From Pseudomonas fluorescens (lineage in GTDB: Bacteria; Pseudomonadota; Gammaproteobacteria; Pseudomonadales; Pseudomonadaceae), in NCBI RefSeq assembly GCF_902497745.1, contig NZ_CABVHJ010000004.1, positions 2,208-66,207 of the forward strand: a stretch of DNA of 64,000 bases, written 5' to 3'. Shown here in pieces: positions 10,301 through 17,397 of this stretch. A program made the translations under genes and the position numbers. The notes under the pieces were generated by a model, which saw only the letters and a program-made list of their open reading frames with translations, was not told the DNA's origin and searched no databases. Within the stretch, counting starts at the first letter, position 1. Each line of letters begins with the position of its first letter.

Positions 10301-10758
10301 GCCAGGCTGTCGAGAAACAGCAGGTTTTCCATCCGCTCGAAATCCGGCGCAGGCACAGATACGACCCGTTGAAGATATTCCGCATCGCGGGAGAAGCGGC
10401 TGACCAGCAACGCCACTTCCTCGACCACCTGCGTCAGCACCCGTTGCCGCAGCGCCTGCCCATTGCCGGACGGCTCATCGCCAATCGGTACGCGGCTGAT
10501 CAGTGACGAGCCAAGGAAACACAGCAAATCGAGTGTCGGCAAACCGGCAGGGCTCTGCACGCCGACACCCAAACGCAGATGCAGGTGCGGAATCGAGCAG
10601 AAATCGCCGGCGCCGATAAAACCATCGTCGATGATCAGATCCACCGTCGATGAACCGGCAGCGCTGCGCTGCAAGGAGTGACCGTGTTGTTCCAGTTCCT
10701 GCGCCAGGTCGGTCATGGCCTGGCTGGTGCCAATCAGCAAAATGTCGAGACGTTTCAT
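7366..10758 (-). CDS. mgoA: NRPS-like adenylation-thiolation-reductase enzyme of the mgo/pvf signal pathway
   Basis: A 1130-residue single-module synthetase. Residues about 1-130 form a formyltransferase-like leader (ILLIGTSQAMTDLAQELEQHG). Residues 185-650 are the adenylation domain, with YTSGTTGHPKG at 321-331, YGPTEAT at 454-460 and SNGKVDRKAL at 641-650. The thiolation domain has FFNLGGHS with the phosphopantetheine serine near 702. From about 775 there is an NAD(P)H thioester-reductase domain with TGANSFVG and a YNLSK catalytic pair. No condensation domain is present, so it activates one amino acid and would release it reductively. Characterised relatives (MgoA, PvfC) use leucine- or valine-type substrates and make diazeniumdiolate or pyrazine N-oxide signals. 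GAGGAGG precedes the ATG at 10758, which fixes the start 19 codons inside the longest frame. Confidence 0.92.
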   Translation of the reverse strand: MKRLDILLIGTSQAMTDLAQELEQHGHSLQRSAAGSSTVDLIIDDGFIGAGDFCSIPHLHLRLGVGVQSPAGLPTLDLLCFLGSSLISRVPIGDEPSGNGQALRQRVLTQVVEEVALLVSRFSRDAEYLQRVVSVPAPDFERMENLLFLDSLAYVHRLNDTANPALLKQAQLPVIERLQQSLIRHAERPALHLAEQSISYRQLHAHSRAIQQRLQPLLEQHPQPWVVGVCLPKSPALFASILAILGSGAVYLPLEPSHPLQRQQYILQNAGAVLLLHDGVHPLSATMAGLDVSCIDSAEADLSHPLMRRRPELDAPCMALYTSGTTGHPKGVLLSQANLAHFTVWYADYVQLQAESRVLQFSSLSFDSSLIDIFPTLLEGAELVVPDDTQRRDPLQLVALIRRRQLTHAFLPPALLSILPLEQLEGVQVMTGGDVCEPFVIEQLTRQGTLHNLYGPTEATVLITARQLKPGDSNRTLGTPIANSQVLILDDDLQPVPEHTVGELFIVGPGVCLGYLNNPQQTAERYLTLQLPDGQTLRAYRSGDMARWGEHGIELYGRRDNQVKIRGFRVEPEEIERCLRESQLYRQIAVVIDTQRRILAFLAQPQSDTAREALKAHARQFLPDYMQPVAWTELASMPFASNGKVDRKALLELPVSVQDSGPKCLPANADEALLLEIWAELLELPNSDISTDESFFNLGGHSILLSRMLLRLREEFGRSISINRFIELPTIIKLATLVRGTDDSAVLSAQAMADAERALDIEPLPISRMGDVHKVIVTGANSFVGVHIVEALLGWGASEVACLVRDGDGKTAAQRFADSLRENRLEHVDLSRVRVYAADISRPQLGLNDEDYQHLDREFGALVHNAANVNHVLDYESLAADNVEPVFALLRLCEGQSKKVFNFVSTLSASSTVDDAGRVLELPAATTPPIYIRNGYNLSKWVGERILERARERGVRVNLYRPGNISFNSLSGVCQPHKNRLMLMLKGSIQLGQVPAFALNFDLMPVDFLARFIAFHASRYSPERAVFNLHNPEPLSWDAYVASFRETGSEFALVSVADWQQQLSRVDADNALFGVLGFYLNGFEEDIGDISLIGHANAEAGVQQMGAHYPQKSPALLRRGCDYLKQINFI

Positions 10759-10771
10759 GTCGGCCTCCTCA

Positions 10772-11701
10772 TCAAACCAGGTAGTTGCGCAGCGCGTGCT
10801 GCACGCAGGGCGCATCGAGCAGCGAGCTGTTGTGGAAGAACTTGACGATGTTGCCCACCAGCGGATGGTGGCGATTGATCGGGAACGCGAGCCCGGTCAT
10901 TTCATCCCTGAGCGAACGGCGCGTGGCTTCGCTGACCGGCAGTGCGTCGATCAGGCGCAGGTCGAAGGATTTCTGGATGTCGTTGGTCAGGTAATGGCTG
11001 ATGAACACCGGCAGAATCTGCGCGATGGTTTCGCGATCCGCCGCGCTGGCGGTGTGCCAATAGATGCGCACCATTCGCGCCCAGAAACTCGAATGGCGAC
11101 CCTCATCGAGCAAGTGATCGGCCATCAGGCCCTTGATCGACGGCTTGACCGTGTCGTCGCGGGCGAACGCCGCGACATCGCCGGTCACGGTATTTTCGGC
11201 GATGGCCACGCAGATCAATTCCACCGCGCTGCGCAGGTGCTCTGGTGCCAGCGCTACAGCCGCAGGAATCGCCCGGCTCAACTCGATTTCATCGGGCAAC
11301 TGAATTGGCTCGATGCCGGTCATCGCCACCGTTTGTTGCATGAAATCCATCGCCACCAGCGCGTGGTAATCCTCGTCGACCACCACGGTCATCGCGTCGT
11401 AACGGCAGGCAAACGGGAAGGTCACAGCGAAGCGGTTCTTGGCGATGCTGCGCGCAGTCTTGTCGACGATTTCGGTCTCGAAAATCACCACGTCGTTGAT
11501 GAACTTGTACAGCGTCTGCACCAAGGCGAAATCACGCTGTTGCGGGCACTCGCGCAGGAAGGTTTCGCTGAGCACCAGCGGCTGGCGGCTGAGCGGGTAG
11601 ATCAGGCGCTCGTCGTCTTCCAGCACGCGACGCGGGCGAGTGCGGATGGTGGCGCGGTTCTCCCAGGCATCGGCAAAGGATTGATAGTCGGCGGCGTTCA
11701 T
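10772..11701 (-). CDS. mgoC: AurF-like di-iron N-oxygenase of the mgo/pvf cluster
   Basis: A 309-residue ferritin-like di-iron enzyme related to p-aminobenzoate N-oxygenase AurF and to PvfB/HamC. Ligand-bearing helices are recognisable as [27 protein letters not shown] and DEGRHSSFW; the last matches the E-x-x-H iron motif of the family. It would oxidise an amine nitrogen, giving the N-O group of the signal molecule. GGGAGGT precedes ATG 11701, and that ATG overlaps the stop of the upstream gene as ATGA, so the two are translationally coupled. The NRPS follows after 13 bp. The exact substrate, free or carrier-bound, is not visible from sequence. Confidence 0.9.
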   Translation of the reverse strand: MNAADYQSFADAWENRATIRTRPRRVLEDDERLIYPLSRQPLVLSETFLRECPQQRDFALVQTLYKFINDVVIFETEIVDKTARSIAKNRFAVTFPFACRYDAMTVVVDEDYHALVAMDFMQQTVAMTGIEPIQLPDEIELSRAIPAAVALAPEHLRSAVELICVAIAENTVTGDVAAFARDDTVKPSIKGLMADHLLDEGRHSSFWARMVRIYWHTASAADRETIAQILPVFISHYLTNDIQKSFDLRLIDALPVSEATRRSLRDEMTGLAFPINRHHPLVGNIVKFFHNSSLLDAPCVQHALRNYLV

Positions 11702-12474
11702 TGGGCGACCTCCCCCAACGGTTCGCGCATGCTCAGGCGCAGGCCGTCCCACAAGGCGATGCGGCTTTCCACGGCGGCGATGGCGCTGGCGTAGACCTCG
11801 GCCTCGCGCTGCGGATCGCCGTCGACCAGACGCTCGAGCAGGTGTTCTGCTGCCGGGCCGTGATCTTCGGAGTCGACCTCGATGTGTCGTTCCAGGTAAT
11901 AGCGGAAGGTCGGCGCCTGCTCGATACCGATGCCCCAGTCGTCGAGGATGCGCTGGAACATGGTCGGGATCACGCTCTCGCGACCATGCAGAAATGCCGC
12001 CGCCACACTGTGTCCCGGCGCGTGCAGGGCGGTGCGCAAGGTGTCGCGGACAAACTGTGCGGCGGCCGGATCGACCTCGACGCTTTGCAGCGCGACGTCA
12101 TAGCTCACGCCTTCCTGTTGCAGGGCGACAAAGCGCTCCACGGCGGTGGTACTCGCGCCGATTTCGCGCATCGCATCCAGGTACAACTCGAAATGGCTGT
12201 AGTGACCTTCCGTCAGGCGATCATCCGATTCTTCACCCAGAACGATCTCGTTGATCAACCGGGCGGCGTTAGGGTCACGCGGCGGTAACCACGGCAACCG
12301 CGTGCAGGTCAGCTCCTGCTGCAGGCGTTTGGTCAGCGACATGAAATCCCACACGGCAAACACGTGGGTTTCCATGAAACGACGCAAGACCGATAACGAA
12401 GTGATCTCGGAAAAGATCGGGTGAATGCTAAGTTCGGCTTTCTTCAGGGCGAGTTGGTTCTTGGTGGGCATCAT
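11698..12474 (-). CDS. mgoB: DUF3050/haem-oxygenase-like enzyme of the mgo/pvf cluster
   Basis: An all-helical protein of about 258 residues of the DUF3050 family, which has a haem-oxygenase-like fold related to other metal-dependent N- and C-oxidases. Motifs seen are [19 protein letters not shown], the acidic turn EIVLGEESD and [13 protein letters not shown], and the C-terminal [13 protein letters not shown]. The E and H residues in these helices are candidate metal ligands. It is the first gene of the mgo/pvf operon. Two tandem ATGs (12474, 12471) follow AAAGGACATC, so either may be used. The role in the pathway is known only genetically in relatives; an oxidative step is inferred. Confidence 0.85.
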   Translation of the reverse strand: MMPTKNQLALKKAELSIHPIFSEITSLSVLRRFMETHVFAVWDFMSLTKRLQQELTCTRLPWLPPRDPNAARLINEIVLGEESDDRLTEGHYSHFELYLDAMREIGASTTAVERFVALQQEGVSYDVALQSVEVDPAAAQFVRDTLRTALHAPGHSVAAAFLHGRESVIPTMFQRILDDWGIGIEQAPTFRYYLERHIEVDSEDHGPAAEHLLERLVDGDPQREAEVYASAIAAVESRIALWDGLRLSMREPLGEVAQ

Positions 12475-13220
12475 GATGTCCTTTATCGTTGATGTTGAAT
12501 GGAACTGTTCTGGCAACTACGCAAACTATGAAACGTCGACTTGCTTGTTTTCTTTCGGCGAACGACAGCCTGCCTTTCTCTCAGGTAATTACGGATCGGA
12601 TATAGCGATGACATGGCCTCATGTCTGCCTATAAAGCGCTGCTGCCGTGCCGCAGACATAGGGCTGCCGCCCAGGTGAACGGTGAAGTTCACACTTGGCG
12701 AGGAAAAACTAATACACCGGCAAAGTATTTAACAAGTACATTTTTAATTATTTTAAGTTTGCTGTTTTTTGAAGTTGAGTTGTTCCGATAAAACTTCTGA
12801 GTAAAGTTTTATTTGGGCGTAGTTGCTCCTTTCGGCGAATAACGGCCAAAATTGATCGACAAGAGTGAATGCCTCACTCGAAGCAACTTTCCAGTAATAA
12901 GAGTTGAATTATTTAAAAGGGCGGAAGTTGGCCGTGACCCCGCGCCATGACTTCCTTTTTCCCGTGGCAAGGCTCCTTCCGTAGGTTCCTGGTGCGGGGA
13001 CTGCGCCGTCAGGACGGCGCGTCGCCCGTTCTTTATGGGGTTGGCCGTTCAAGAGTGCGGGTAAATGATCGCCACGGCTATTACCGATTCGTCACCGGCA
13101 AGGTGCAAATTTCGGACTCAGCGGCGCAGGGAGGTTAGAGCGGGCACGCGAATCCGCCCACCCGAGGGCTGGCAGATCGCTTGGGGATTTGTAAGCGGGT
13201 GATTCGCGGAAGGTGCGCGC
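12475..13220. other. Gene-free stretch upstream of the mgo operon, with several dyads
   Basis: No convincing protein lies in these 746 bases. The only frames are short and basic (a 63-codon one at 12947-13138 and a 69-codon one at 12483-12692), and neither has a good ribosome site. The part from 12720 to 12830 is AT-rich. Dyads are at 12675-12692, at 12938-12946 with 12991-12999, at 13003-13020 (GCGCCGTC-AG-GACGGCGC) and at 13147-13153 with 13202-13208 (CGCGAAT/ATTCGCG). It must contain the mgo promoter and leader and could also encode a small RNA. Confidence 0.5.
12675..12692. promoter_or_regulatory. Dyad upstream of mgoB, candidate regulator site
   Basis: GTGAACGGTGAAGTTCAC contains two overlapping symmetries: GTGAAC with GTTCAC across six bases, and the compact GTGAA-G-TTCAC. 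It lies about 200 bp before mgoB, on the side a minus-strand promoter would occupy. No regulator is known to me for this exact sequence. Confidence 0.35.
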
Positions 13221-13931
13221 TTAGCGCGCGGCTTTGCGGCTTTGCGCGGCGGGGGTAGCCAGATAGCGGGTAATCACCTCGACGCCCCGATTAAGGTGCT
13301 GCTCGAGGAGTTCGATCGACCGTTCAGTGTCGCGATCCTGCACGGCTTGCAGCATCGCCCGGTGATCGTCCTGGGACAATTTGCCCAGGCCCATGGCCTC
13401 AAGGTTGAAGCGCAGAAAGCGTTCTTCTTCGTTTAGCCCGTCTTCGACCAGACGCAGCAAGCGTTTGTTAGGCGCCTTGCTGTACAGGGCCATGTGGAAC
13501 AAACGGTTGAGCCGGCCGATTTCCGTGTAGTCGTGTTGCGCCTCGAGCTCTTCGATGTACCCGGCTGCGCGTGCGTGGTCGGCAGCGGTCAACAGTGGAA
13601 CCGACTGGCGCATGGCTTCGGATTCGAGGAGGATGCGCAGCTCGTAGGTTTCAGTGGCATCGCCCTGAATCAACGGCGCAACCACTGCGCCTTTATGCGC
13701 AGTAACACTGAGCAGTTCCTGGGCTTCGAGCTGGCGCAAGGCTTCGCGCACCGGCATGCGGCTGACGCCGAACAGATCGGCCAGATCCTGCTGACGCAGC
13801 GCCGTGCCGCAGGGCAGACGCCCATCAAGAATTGCCGAGCGCAGGGTTTCTTCGATCACCGAACGGGCCAGATGCGCAGGAATCGGTCCGTCGACTTTAA
13901 TGCTGTGCAGCGGTTTGGGCTTCTGTGTCAC
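13221..13931 (-). CDS. GntR-family transcriptional regulator, FCD (FadR/VanR) type
   Basis: A 236-residue repressor or activator. The N-terminal winged helix-turn-helix has the family signature LRQQDLADLFGVSRMPVREALRQLEAQELL (about residues 45-75). A C-terminal all-helical FCD ligand domain follows, with ELRILLESEAM, the metal-site region FHMALYSKAPN, and DDHRAMLQAVQDRD. FCD domains usually bind small organic acids with a divalent metal. The start is set at GTG 13931, with AGGG about 10 bases upstream; a GTG at 13976 would place the palindromic operator inside the gene. It is divergent from lapG and not co-transcribed with the mgo genes. What it controls beyond itself is unknown. Confidence 0.88.
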   Translation of the reverse strand: MTQKPKPLHSIKVDGPIPAHLARSVIEETLRSAILDGRLPCGTALRQQDLADLFGVSRMPVREALRQLEAQELLSVTAHKGAVVAPLIQGDATETYELRILLESEAMRQSVPLLTAADHARAAGYIEELEAQHDYTEIGRLNRLFHMALYSKAPNKRLLRLVEDGLNEEERFLRFNLEAMGLGKLSQDDHRAMLQAVQDRDTERSIELLEQHLNRGVEVITRYLATPAAQSRKAAR

Positions 13932-13957
13932 GACTACGCACCCTGTATGTCGGCCTG

Positions 13958-13971
13958 ATTTGGATCCAAAT
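13958..13971. promoter_or_regulatory. Perfect palindrome, probable GntR autoregulatory operator
   Basis: ATTTGGATCCAAAT is a 14-bp perfect palindrome centred about 33 bp before the chosen GntR start. FCD-type GntR proteins bind short palindromes of this size. It sits between the regulator and divergent lapG, so it may affect either. Confidence 0.5.
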
Positions 13972-14128
13972 GACACTAGTGATTGCTCTACAGGTTGTCA
14001 AACCTTGTAAAACATTGCACTGGCAAATGAAGTTTAGCGTGCCGTGGATGATCTCATGGTGCCATTGTTTTTTGCCGGGCTAAGCTTCACCATCAAACGC
14101 TTTCTATCCTGCCTTCTGGAAACCTGCT

Positions 14129-14821
14129 GTGGCGGTACGTTTCGCGATCCCCCGGACGTTGCGCTGGCTAGGCTGCGCACTGTTGCTGGCCGGCATGATG
14201 CTGGGCGGCCTGCATGCCGATTGGGATTTTTCCGCGATCAGTCGTAAAGCCACGACACTCTATGGGCCGCTGGGTGCCGGGCAGCAGCGCATCGATGCCT
14301 GGCAGAATCTGCTGGCCACGCAGAAGCAGGTCAGCGAAATGGAAAAGCTCAAAGTGGTGAACCTGTTCTTCAACAAACAGGTGCGCTACGTCGAAGACAT
14401 CGATCTGTGGCACGAAGTCGATTACTGGGAAACGCCGATCGAAGCCTTATGGAAAGGCGCCGGCGACTGCGAAGACTATGCGATCGCCAAGTATTTCAGC
14501 CTGCGCCACCTCGGAGTTTCCAGTGACAAGCTGCGCATTACCTATGTCAAAGCGTTGCGCCAGAACCGCGCGCACATGGTCCTGACTTACTATGCCACCC
14601 CCGATGCCATGCCGCTGGTGCTCGACAGCCTGATCGACCCGATCCAGCCGGCGTCGCAGCGAACCGATTTGCTGCCGGTCTACTCTTTCAATGCGGAAGG
14701 GTTGTACCTGCCGGGCGCCAAGGGCAACAAGAAGGTCGGTGATACCAAACGCCTGTCGCGCTGGCAGGATGTGTTGAAGAAAATGCAGGCCGAAGGTTTC
14801 CCGGTCGAGACGACTAACTAG
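14129..14821 (+). CDS. lapG: LapG periplasmic cysteine protease that releases LapA
   Basis: A 230-residue transglutaminase-like (BTLCP, DUF920) protease. An N-terminal hydrophobic segment (LGCALLLAGMMLGGLHA) exports it to the periplasm. Catalytic residues are C114 in GAGDCEDYAIAK, H149 in NRAHMVL and D166 in LVLDSLID, the known Cys-His-Asp order. It cuts the N-terminus of the giant adhesin after the TAA of a TAAG site, freeing the cell from the surface when cyclic di-GMP is low. Translation starts at a GTG. The LapD gene follows after 14 bp, so LapG and its inhibitor receptor form one transcription unit. Confidence 0.95.
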   Translation: MAVRFAIPRTLRWLGCALLLAGMMLGGLHADWDFSAISRKATTLYGPLGAGQQRIDAWQNLLATQKQVSEMEKLKVVNLFFNKQVRYVEDIDLWHEVDYWETPIEALWKGAGDCEDYAIAKYFSLRHLGVSSDKLRITYVKALRQNRAHMVLTYYATPDAMPLVLDSLIDPIQPASQRTDLLPVYSFNAEGLYLPGAKGNKKVGDTKRLSRWQDVLKKMQAEGFPVETTN

Positions 14822-14835
14822 GAGCACGCGCTCAG

Positions 14836-16782
14836 ATGTCTTTGTTCAAACAGCTGTTGATCGCTATCTGTCTGTTCCTGGTGGTCGCCTTCACCGGCAG
14901 CTTCATGGTCAGTCTGGAAAGCTCGCGCACCCAGTACGTCAACCAGTTGCGCTCCCACGCGCAGGACGCCGCGACGGCGCTGGCTTTGTCACTGACGCCG
15001 AATATCGACGACCCGGCGATGGTCGAGTTGCTGGTCAGCTCGATTTTCGACAGTGGTTATTACGCGAGCATCCGCGTGGTCGATCTGAAAACCGATCAGA
15101 CGATCGTCGAGCGCAACGGCATTCCGGCCGTCACTAACGTGCCGGACTGGTTCGTCAAACTGATTGGCCTGGAACCTGCCGGTGGCGACGCGCTGGTCAG
15201 TCGTGGCTGGGAGCAGGCAGCGCGGGTCGAGGTGGTCAGTCACCCGATGTTCGCCGTGGCCAAACTCTGGCAGAGCGCGTTGGGCAGCCTTGGCTGGCTG
15301 TTGATCTGCGGCGCAGTGAGTGCGGTGCTCGGGGCACTGCTGCTGCGCCGGCAGTTGAAGCCACTGGATTACATGGTCAAGCAATCCCACGCCATCGCCC
15401 GCCGCGAATTCCTCAGCCTGCCGGATCTGCCGCGCACGCCTGAGTTGCGCCGCGTGGTGCAGGCGATGAACCAGATGGTCGAGAAGCTCAAGGCGCTGTT
15501 TCAGGAGCAGGCCGAGCGCAGTGAAAAACTGCGCGCCGAGTCCTATCAGGACAACCTCACCGGGCTTGCCAACCGGCGTTATTTCGAAATGCAGTTGAAC
15601 AACCGGGTGAGCAACCCGGAGCAGGCCAGCTCCGGTTACCTGCTGCTGTTGCGGGTCAAGGATCTGGCCGGGCTCAACCAGCGTCTGGGCGGTCAGCGCA
15701 CCGATGAATTGCTCAAAGCGGTCGGCGAGCAGCTGTCGCGCGAATGCGCCAAATATCCGGAAACCCAGAACCTTGTCACACGTATTCGTGGCGGTGAATT
15801 CGCTGTGCTGGCGCCGGGGCTGGTTCGTGAGGAAGCGCTGCAACTGGCGCAGAACCTCGACAGTGCCCTCAGCAGTCTGCACGCCACCGGCGCGACCGAC
15901 GTCGCAGCGGTGGCGTCGATCGGTCTGGCGCCGTTCACCCACGGCGATTCGCCGCAACAGGTGCTGACGCTCGGTGATCAGGCGCTGGCGCAAGCCGAAG
16001 GGCAGGGTGAGCAGAACTGGGCCTGCATCGATCAGAGCCTGACGGCGGATGTCGGCGACGATCACCACGCCTGGCATCGCTTGCTCGATCAGGCTCTGAG
16101 TCAGCAACGTTTCGAGCTGTATTTCCAACCGGTGGTTGCCGCCGCAGACACGCAACTGGTGCTGCATTACAAAGTGCTGTCGCGTTTGCTCGATGATCAG
16201 GGCCAGACCATCCCGGCCGGACGCTTCCTGCCGTGGCTGGAACGTTTTGGCTGGACCGCTCGCCTGGATCGGCTGATGCTCGAACGCGTGCTGGAGCAGA
16301 TGAAAGAACATGACGATTCGCTGGCGCTAAACCTGTCTTCGGCGACCCTGGCGGATCCGCAGGCGTTGAACAAAGTCTTCGAGATTCTGCGCGCGCATTC
16401 CAACCTCGGCGAGCGCCTGACCCTTGAGATCGGCGAGGAACAGTTGCCGGAGCAGGCGGTGCTGGAGCAGTTGACGCGGCGCCTGCGTGAACTCGGTTTC
16501 TCACTGAGCCTGCAACGCTTTGGTGGACGCTTCAGCATGATCGGCAACCTGGCGCGGCTGGGGCTGGCGTACTTGAAGATCGATGGCAGCTACATTCGTG
16601 CGATTGATCAGGAGGGCGACAAGCGCTTGTTCATCGAGGCGATCCAGCGCGCGGCGCACAGCATTGATCTGCCGCTGATTGCCGAGCGGGTCGAGACGGA
16701 AGGCGAGTTGTCGGTGATTCGCGAGATGGGTTTGTATGGGGTTCAGGGGCAGTTGTTGGGTGAGCCGAAGCCTTGGCGCTAA
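14836..16782 (+). CDS. lapD: LapD inner-membrane c-di-GMP receptor
   Basis: A 648-residue receptor that binds cyclic di-GMP inside the cell and then sequesters LapG in the periplasm. It has a first membrane helix (5-25), a periplasmic output domain (about 26-150) with the loop SRGW whose W125 is the LapG-contact residue known from P. fluorescens, a second helix (about 152-172), HAMP, and degenerate GGDEF and EAL domains. The GGDEF site reads RGGEF (about 320) and the EAL site reads KVL (about 447), so it should have neither cyclase nor phosphodiesterase activity, as expected for a pure receptor. AGGAG lies about 11 bases before the ATG. Confidence 0.95.
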   Translation: MSLFKQLLIAICLFLVVAFTGSFMVSLESSRTQYVNQLRSHAQDAATALALSLTPNIDDPAMVELLVSSIFDSGYYASIRVVDLKTDQTIVERNGIPAVTNVPDWFVKLIGLEPAGGDALVSRGWEQAARVEVVSHPMFAVAKLWQSALGSLGWLLICGAVSAVLGALLLRRQLKPLDYMVKQSHAIARREFLSLPDLPRTPELRRVVQAMNQMVEKLKALFQEQAERSEKLRAESYQDNLTGLANRRYFEMQLNNRVSNPEQASSGYLLLLRVKDLAGLNQRLGGQRTDELLKAVGEQLSRECAKYPETQNLVTRIRGGEFAVLAPGLVREEALQLAQNLDSALSSLHATGATDVAAVASIGLAPFTHGDSPQQVLTLGDQALAQAEGQGEQNWACIDQSLTADVGDDHHAWHRLLDQALSQQRFELYFQPVVAAADTQLVLHYKVLSRLLDDQGQTIPAGRFLPWLERFGWTARLDRLMLERVLEQMKEHDDSLALNLSSATLADPQALNKVFEILRAHSNLGERLTLEIGEEQLPEQAVLEQLTRRLRELGFSLSLQRFGGRFSMIGNLARLGLAYLKIDGSYIRAIDQEGDKRLFIEAIQRAAHSIDLPLIAERVETEGELSVIREMGLYGVQGQLLGEPKPWR

Positions 16783-16814
16783 CTCTTTAAAGTCGAGTCG
16801 TCAGTGGCGCTGCC

Positions 16815-16879
16815 TTCGCGAGCAGGCTCGCTCCCACATTTGGAATGCATTCCCCTGTGGGAGCGAGCCTGCTCGCGAA
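16815..16879. repeat. REPIN
   Basis: Two facing REP copies of the TGTGGGAGCGAGC...GCTCGCGAA family, with about 18 bases between them, just downstream of lapD. Confidence 0.9.
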
Positions 16880-16909
16880 GAGGCCTGAACAGCCGATGAA
16901 AATCCTGGA

Positions 16910-17248
16910 TCAGATCAACCCGCCCTCATCCTCATCGATCAACTGACTCAACCCACCCAACGCTTCCCGCGCCTGGGTCCGGTCCATCAACTTGGCCTGG
17001 GCCGCCGGTGGCAGGTCGGTGACGCGGATCACGCCTTTCTGGGTCAGCACCTGAATCAGGTCGTCGAGGACCCGAATCATTTCGAAGTCACTCTGCTTGA
17101 GCTGTTTGAGGCTGGTTTCCACCACTTCGTTGGCGAACCAGGCCTGGATTTCATGGCTGTCGGCCGGCAGGGTTTCCGTGGCCTCGGCGTAGGCCGCGGC
17201 TTCCACGCGAATCAACAGACCTTGCGCATCGCGTTGCACGTAAAACAT
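16910..17248 (-). CDS. Conserved small hypothetical protein in the lap locus
   Basis: A 112-residue soluble protein, mostly helical, acidic at the C-terminus (LIDEDEGGLI), with no signal peptide. It begins MFYVQRDAQGLLIRVEAAAY, and a middle part (ETSLKQLKQSDFEMIRVLDDLIQVL) looks like two amphipathic helices. I recall similar short Pseudomonas proteins labelled as tryptophan-synthase-beta-like; no enzyme motif supports that label. GAGGG lies about 8 bases before the ATG. It lies downstream of lapA on the same strand, separated by a hairpin, and converges on lapD. Whether it takes part in adhesin control is unknown. Confidence 0.75.
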   Translation of the reverse strand: MFYVQRDAQGLLIRVEAAAYAEATETLPADSHEIQAWFANEVVETSLKQLKQSDFEMIRVLDDLIQVLTQKGVIRVTDLPPAAQAKLMDRTQAREALGGLSQLIDEDEGGLI

Positions 17249-17359
17249 TGAGCATCCCTCGGAAATGAACCAGCGTCATGCTGTCAGCAGCATAGCCAAC
17301 TGCGCGCGAGTATGCGGTGCGGCGACGTAATCGTCACCGTCGCGGTAAGCGCAAACGTG

Positions 17360-17389
17360 ACGGCCGCCCCAGAAGGGCGGCCGTTTTTG
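17360..17389. terminator. GC-rich hairpin after lapA
   Basis: Arms ACGGCCGCCC (17360-17369) and GGGCGGCCGT (17375-17384) with a 5-base loop. The T-run (five T) lies on the plus strand; in the lapA direction the hairpin is followed by CACGTTTGC. It is the only strong hairpin after the lapA stop, so it is the likely lapA terminator, perhaps working in both directions. Confidence 0.6.
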
Positions 17390-17397
17390 CTCACGTA

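Noticed and set aside
12947..13138. A 63-codon plus-strand frame upstream of mgo
   Set aside because: No ribosome site, arginine-rich low-quality sequence, and it runs through two hairpins; better explained as non-coding.
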